From: CAIOZA01 sp964464375 | GTDB lineage: Bacteria > Bacteroidota > Ignavibacteria > Kapaibacteriales > UBA2268 | Length of the DNA stretch: 54,791 nt | Direction of reading: 5' to 3' | Assembly: GCA_964464375.1 (NCBI GenBank) | Contig: CAYXFU010000024.1 | Coordinates: 1 to 54,791, forward strand | Position numbers and translations under genes: made by a program | Part shown: positions 52,002-54,791 of the stretch, piece after piece | Position numbering within the stretch: the first letter of the stretch is position 1 | Layout of the letters: each line of letters begins with the position of its first letter | Notes under the pieces: model-generated | What the model saw: the letters and a program-made list of their open reading frames with translations, nothing else | Databases searched by the model: none | Told to the model about the DNA's origin: nothing

Positions 52002-52870
52002 AGATAAGTTTAAAAGATATAATAATACTTTGTAAAGTTAGAATAACTTTTTTTGTTGCTTTTTCTACAGCGGCAGGTTTTATTCTTGCCGGAGGGAAAT
52101 CTATAGTCTTGATTACTGAACTCATAGCAGGTGTTTTCATTCTTGCCTGCGGTTCAGCATCGTTGAACCAGTATCAGGAATGGAAGAGCGATTTGTTGAT
52201 GGAACGTACCAAAAGACGTCCGATTCCATCCGGAAGAATCACACCCAATCAAGCTTTGATTATATCCATTTTGTTGATTTTAATTGGTGAATTGATTCTG
52301 TTTTCGACTGCTGGTGTTACAACTTTACTTTTAGGACTTTTTGCAATAGTTTGGTATAATTTTATTTATACTCCATTCAAAAAAATCAGTTCTTTAGCCA
52401 TTATACCTGGTGCCTTGATAGGTGCTATGTCTCCTGCAATTGGCTGGGCAGGCAGCGGAGCAGATATTTTTACTCCAAATATGGTACCTTTAGCTTTTTT
52501 CTTTTTCATTTGGCAGGTACCTCATTTTTGGCTGTTATTGCTTATTCATGATGTTGATTATGAAAAAGCAGGTTTTCCTACTCTCACCCAAAGATTTTCA
52601 CATGACCAGCTCAAAAGAATTACTTTTGTATGGATAATTTCATTAGCAGCAAGTTCAATGCTAATACCATTGTTTGGCATAGCTAATCATATTATAACGA
52701 GTCCAATACTCTTTTTAGCAGGTGTTGGTCTGGTTTGGCAATCTTTATCACTATTGAATCAATATATTGAAAACAAAAAAGCTTTGTGGTCGACCTTCAT
52801 TTGGATTAATATATATGTACTGGTAGTAACCGGCGTTCTATCTGCCGATAAATTGATAATTTTAAATTAA
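51998..52870 (+). CDS. ctaB: protoheme IX farnesyltransferase
   Basis: 290 aa, UbiA-type membrane prenyltransferase with about nine helices. It makes heme O from heme B for the oxidase. The Asp-rich and conserved loop motifs are present: NQYQEWKSDLLMERTKRRPIPSGRI and HDVDYEKAGFPTLTQRFS. The ATG overlaps the subunit II stop (ATGA). Confidence 0.95.
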   Translation: MKISLKDIIILCKVRITFFVAFSTAAGFILAGGKSIVLITELIAGVFILACGSASLNQYQEWKSDLLMERTKRRPIPSGRITPNQALIISILLILIGELILFSTAGVTTLLLGLFAIVWYNFIYTPFKKISSLAIIPGALIGAMSPAIGWAGSGADIFTPNMVPLAFFFFIWQVPHFWLLLLIHDVDYEKAGFPTLTQRFSHDQLKRITFVWIISLAASSMLIPLFGIANHIITSPILFLAGVGLVWQSLSLLNQYIENKKALWSTFIWINIYVLVVTGVLSADKLIILN

Positions 52871-52883
52871 AAAAGGTAAATCT

Positions 52884-54191
52884 ATGAATTTTCTTGATAA
52901 ACTAATACTGCCTGAATCATTTGCTACCTTAAATTTATTATCATCTTTGTTGCTTTTAGGAAGAATTTTTTTTCTTGCTTATTCGGCAGTTATATTTGCC
53001 GGTACTGTTTTATCAGTTCTGAATATAAATAACAGAACAAAGAGCCATTCGAAAAATAATCTGGCTTCAGAATTTATTAATTTGGGGGCAAGCAATAATC
53101 TAATACCAATTGGTTTCGGTATAGTTCCATTCTTAAGCATAGTCCTGATAGTGGCTCAAATGCTTCATCAAACCCAAACTTTTATAATTCAGTATTTAAT
53201 AATATCGTTTGCATTCTATGTAACATCCCTGATTTTCCTTTATGCATATAGGATGATCATTAATAAAAATACTAATTATACATCAGTTTACAACCCAACT
53301 GAATCAATCGAATCATCTTCAAATAATTCACAAATAGGAGTATTTCCTATTATAATCGGTTGGATTTCGGCAATATTGATGTTTGTGGCTTTAGTTATGT
53401 TCACAGCAGTATTCTCAGGTCTTGAAGACTCAATTACTTGGGATGCTAAGAAATCTCTTATTGAATTATTTTTGTCATTTAATGCGATAATTCACATTTT
53501 AAAATATCTATTCTTTGCGCTTTCATTTACTGCAATCTTTATGATTTACAAAATGAAACTTAACCAGAGAAATGAGAATTCAGCATATATCTATAATCAA
53601 TCTATAGCATTAAAGGGTTGGATTGCTTTTCTAATACTAACTTTCATTAACATTTTTTCTTTCCCTGCTAAATCACTTACAATTTCAATAGTTAATTTAA
53701 CTTTATTAACTGCATTCATTATGATTGTACAAATACAGTTCATAATTGACAATGCTGTTCGATTTGATTATAAAAGAAGCGGATATGTTTTTTTCTTTGC
53801 TCTTATACTATTTTCAATGATAAATATTATTGACCATTCCACTTTCGCCCGAGCATCAAATAATCAGATTAATATTCTTTCTGAAAATTATGAGAAAATT
53901 GAAGCAGAATTTAATAAGACACTTAATGTTGGAGCAAAGGCTGACGGAAAAGAACTTTATACAACAAAATGTATGTCCTGTCATCGTTTTGACCAAAGAT
54001 TAGTTGGACCTCCTCATAAACTAATTTTGCAGAAATATGCCAATAATAAAGAAGCAATGATTCAATTTATTTTGAAGCCAGTTAAAGTTGATCCTACTTA
54101 TCCTGACATGCCACAGCAGGGACTGACTCCTTCTGAAGTAAAAGCCGTTGTTGAATACATGCTTAAAGAGTATGGCGACAAATTAAAATAG
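52884..54191 (+). CDS. eight-helix membrane protein fused to a cytochrome c domain
   Basis: 435 aa. Eight hydrophobic segments (about 12-45, 64-88, 93-117, 148-178, 190-222, 238-260, 264-287, 293-316) are followed by a linker and a class I cytochrome c domain (about 350-435) with heme site CMSCH and a probable axial Met in YPDMPQQGL. Histidines lie near or in helix 2 (QMLHQT) and helix 5 (AIIHILKY). It is the last gene of the oxidase operon, 13 bp after ctaB, and could be the electron donor to CuA or a quinol-linked component. I do not recognise the membrane part. Confidence 0.8.
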   Translation: MNFLDKLILPESFATLNLLSSLLLLGRIFFLAYSAVIFAGTVLSVLNINNRTKSHSKNNLASEFINLGASNNLIPIGFGIVPFLSIVLIVAQMLHQTQTFIIQYLIISFAFYVTSLIFLYAYRMIINKNTNYTSVYNPTESIESSSNNSQIGVFPIIIGWISAILMFVALVMFTAVFSGLEDSITWDAKKSLIELFLSFNAIIHILKYLFFALSFTAIFMIYKMKLNQRNENSAYIYNQSIALKGWIAFLILTFINIFSFPAKSLTISIVNLTLLTAFIMIVQIQFIIDNAVRFDYKRSGYVFFFALILFSMINIIDHSTFARASNNQINILSENYEKIEAEFNKTLNVGAKADGKELYTTKCMSCHRFDQRLVGPPHKLILQKYANNKEAMIQFILKPVKVDPTYPDMPQQGLTPSEVKAVVEYMLKEYGDKLK

Positions 54192-54232
54192 ATTTGCGAG
54201 AATCTCCTTTCAGGATGCTGAATATGAATAAC

Positions 54233-54418
54233 CGCGGGTGAAACCCGTGGAATGGATCAGCATTTTATTATATCCCAGCCCCGTAGGGGTTGAACTTCTC
54301 GGTTTAAATTCAACCCTTTCAGGGCTGATTATATTTCTATAACTTCTAACCGTGGGCTTACACCCACGGTTATTGAAATTATACCACTTCGTGGCATAAA
54401 AGGTCGCTACTACGTAGC
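54233..54418. repeat. array of five palindromic elements
   Basis: CCGCGGGT/ACCCGTGG (54233-54251); two mutually inverted units starting CAGCCCCGTAGGGGTTGAA (54278) and TTCAACCCTTTCAGGGCTG (54309); AACCGTGGG/CCCACGGTT (54348-54371, 9 bp perfect); CCAC/GTGG (54384-54394); GCTAC/GTAGC (54406-54418). They follow the oxidase operon and may also act as a terminator. Confidence 0.75.
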
Positions 54419-54649
54419 TGAATACAAATTGCATAAATTGCATTTTTGTTTGCATCTTTTTTGGGATTTTTTGCACTATTTCAATGAACATTTAGTTATT
54501 AAAAATTCTCTTAACTACCTTTTATTTCAATCACCTCATTTTTGTAATTGCACTTTTTGCATCAATTGCATCGTGTTTTTCAATTTAAAAAAACCTTATT
54601 TGTATTTATTTACTATACCTTAATAGAACAGTTTACCAATTGATACATG

Positions 54650-54699
54650 ACCTTATCACCTTATTTGTTCTTCGGGATATTTGAATAAGGTAATAAGGT
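54650..54699. repeat. 16-bp inverted repeat
   Basis: ACCTTATCACCTTATT (54650-54665) and AATAAGGTAATAAGGT (54684-54699) pair with one mismatch around an 18-base loop. Each arm is itself a tandem of ACCTTAT-like 8-mers, so it could be a double operator or a hairpin. Confidence 0.55.
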
Positions 54700-54791
54700 T
54701 AATTGTCTGTGGTGTATTAATGGCTACTAAGGTTAAATGCAAGAAATAAGGTTTTCAGAAATACAGAATTTTCCTCACCCTGACCCTCTCC

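Larger units (their letters stand above)
54192..54791. other. gene-free stretch with palindromic repeats
   Basis: No credible gene to the window edge. Several hairpins lie in 54233-54418 (listed separately), then AT-rich DNA with repeated TTGCAT words, a 16-bp inverted repeat at 54650-54699 and, at the edge, CCTCACCCTGACCCTCTCC, the start of another common repeat type. Confidence 0.6.

Overview
The window is low-GC chromosomal DNA, very probably from an uncultured member of the Bacteroidota/Chlorobiota/Ignavibacteriota (FCB) side of the tree, something like a Kapabacteria- or Ignavibacteria-type lineage. The evidence is several secreted proteins ending in type IX secretion (T9SS) type A sorting domains, FCB-style -7 promoter boxes (TAnnTTTG), weak Shine-Dalgarno use, a TonB-receptor-like protein of the OMP_b-brl_3 type, Bacteroidota-type LptE, and many small palindromic intergenic repeats. 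The lineage is an inference from gene content only. I saw no rRNA, tRNA, CRISPR array or transposase.

Layout. 1-528: palindromic repeats and the broken tail of a T9SS-secreted protein. 529-7010: a zinc-ribbon orphan, a thiolase, a TonB-receptor-like barrel and two T9SS cargo proteins, one carrying repeat DNA read in frame. 7532-10224: MBL hydrolase, LptE lipoprotein and membrane glycosyltransferase. 10643-17309: a large FN3-rich secreted protein with a dead esterase domain, a quinone reductase, DUF1579 and DUF3108 proteins, LolA and an orphan 6-TM protein. 17453-19664 (minus): D-threonine aldolase-like enzyme, small RHH protein and SPFH protein. 19842-25571 (plus): leuS, rlmN, a barrel-like protein and kdsB, then a DUF2442 gene followed by a second, diverged copy of the kdsB tail.

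25648-32121 (minus): a tight cluster transcribed argF, arcC, pyrB, rocD, a GH3 glycosidase, then a cyclic-2,3-diphosphoglycerate-synthetase-like P-loop protein. It joins the enzymes that make or use carbamoyl phosphate and ornithine. 32423-35526 (minus): VapBC, pdxB and an aminotransferase. 35661-44691 (minus): two giant tandem paralogues (1446 and 1465 aa; GEVED, CARDB-like, beta-helix, Ig-like and T9SS domains) that appear identical over about 3.1 kb while their 5' ends have diverged, the mark of gene conversion. 45275-47501 (plus): birA, coaX and a glycosyltransferase. 47932-54191 (plus): a cytochrome c oxidase operon (SCO, I, III, IV, II, CtaB, membrane-anchored cytochrome c). 54192-54791: a cluster of palindromic repeats.

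Most interesting are the gene-converted giant pair, the kdsB-tail duplication around DUF2442, palindromic repeats translated inside a sorting domain, the catalytically dead esterase, the carbamoyl-phosphate operon with its unexplained P-loop protein, and the 8-TM/cytochrome c fusion. All calls come from reading the sequence; no database search was run.
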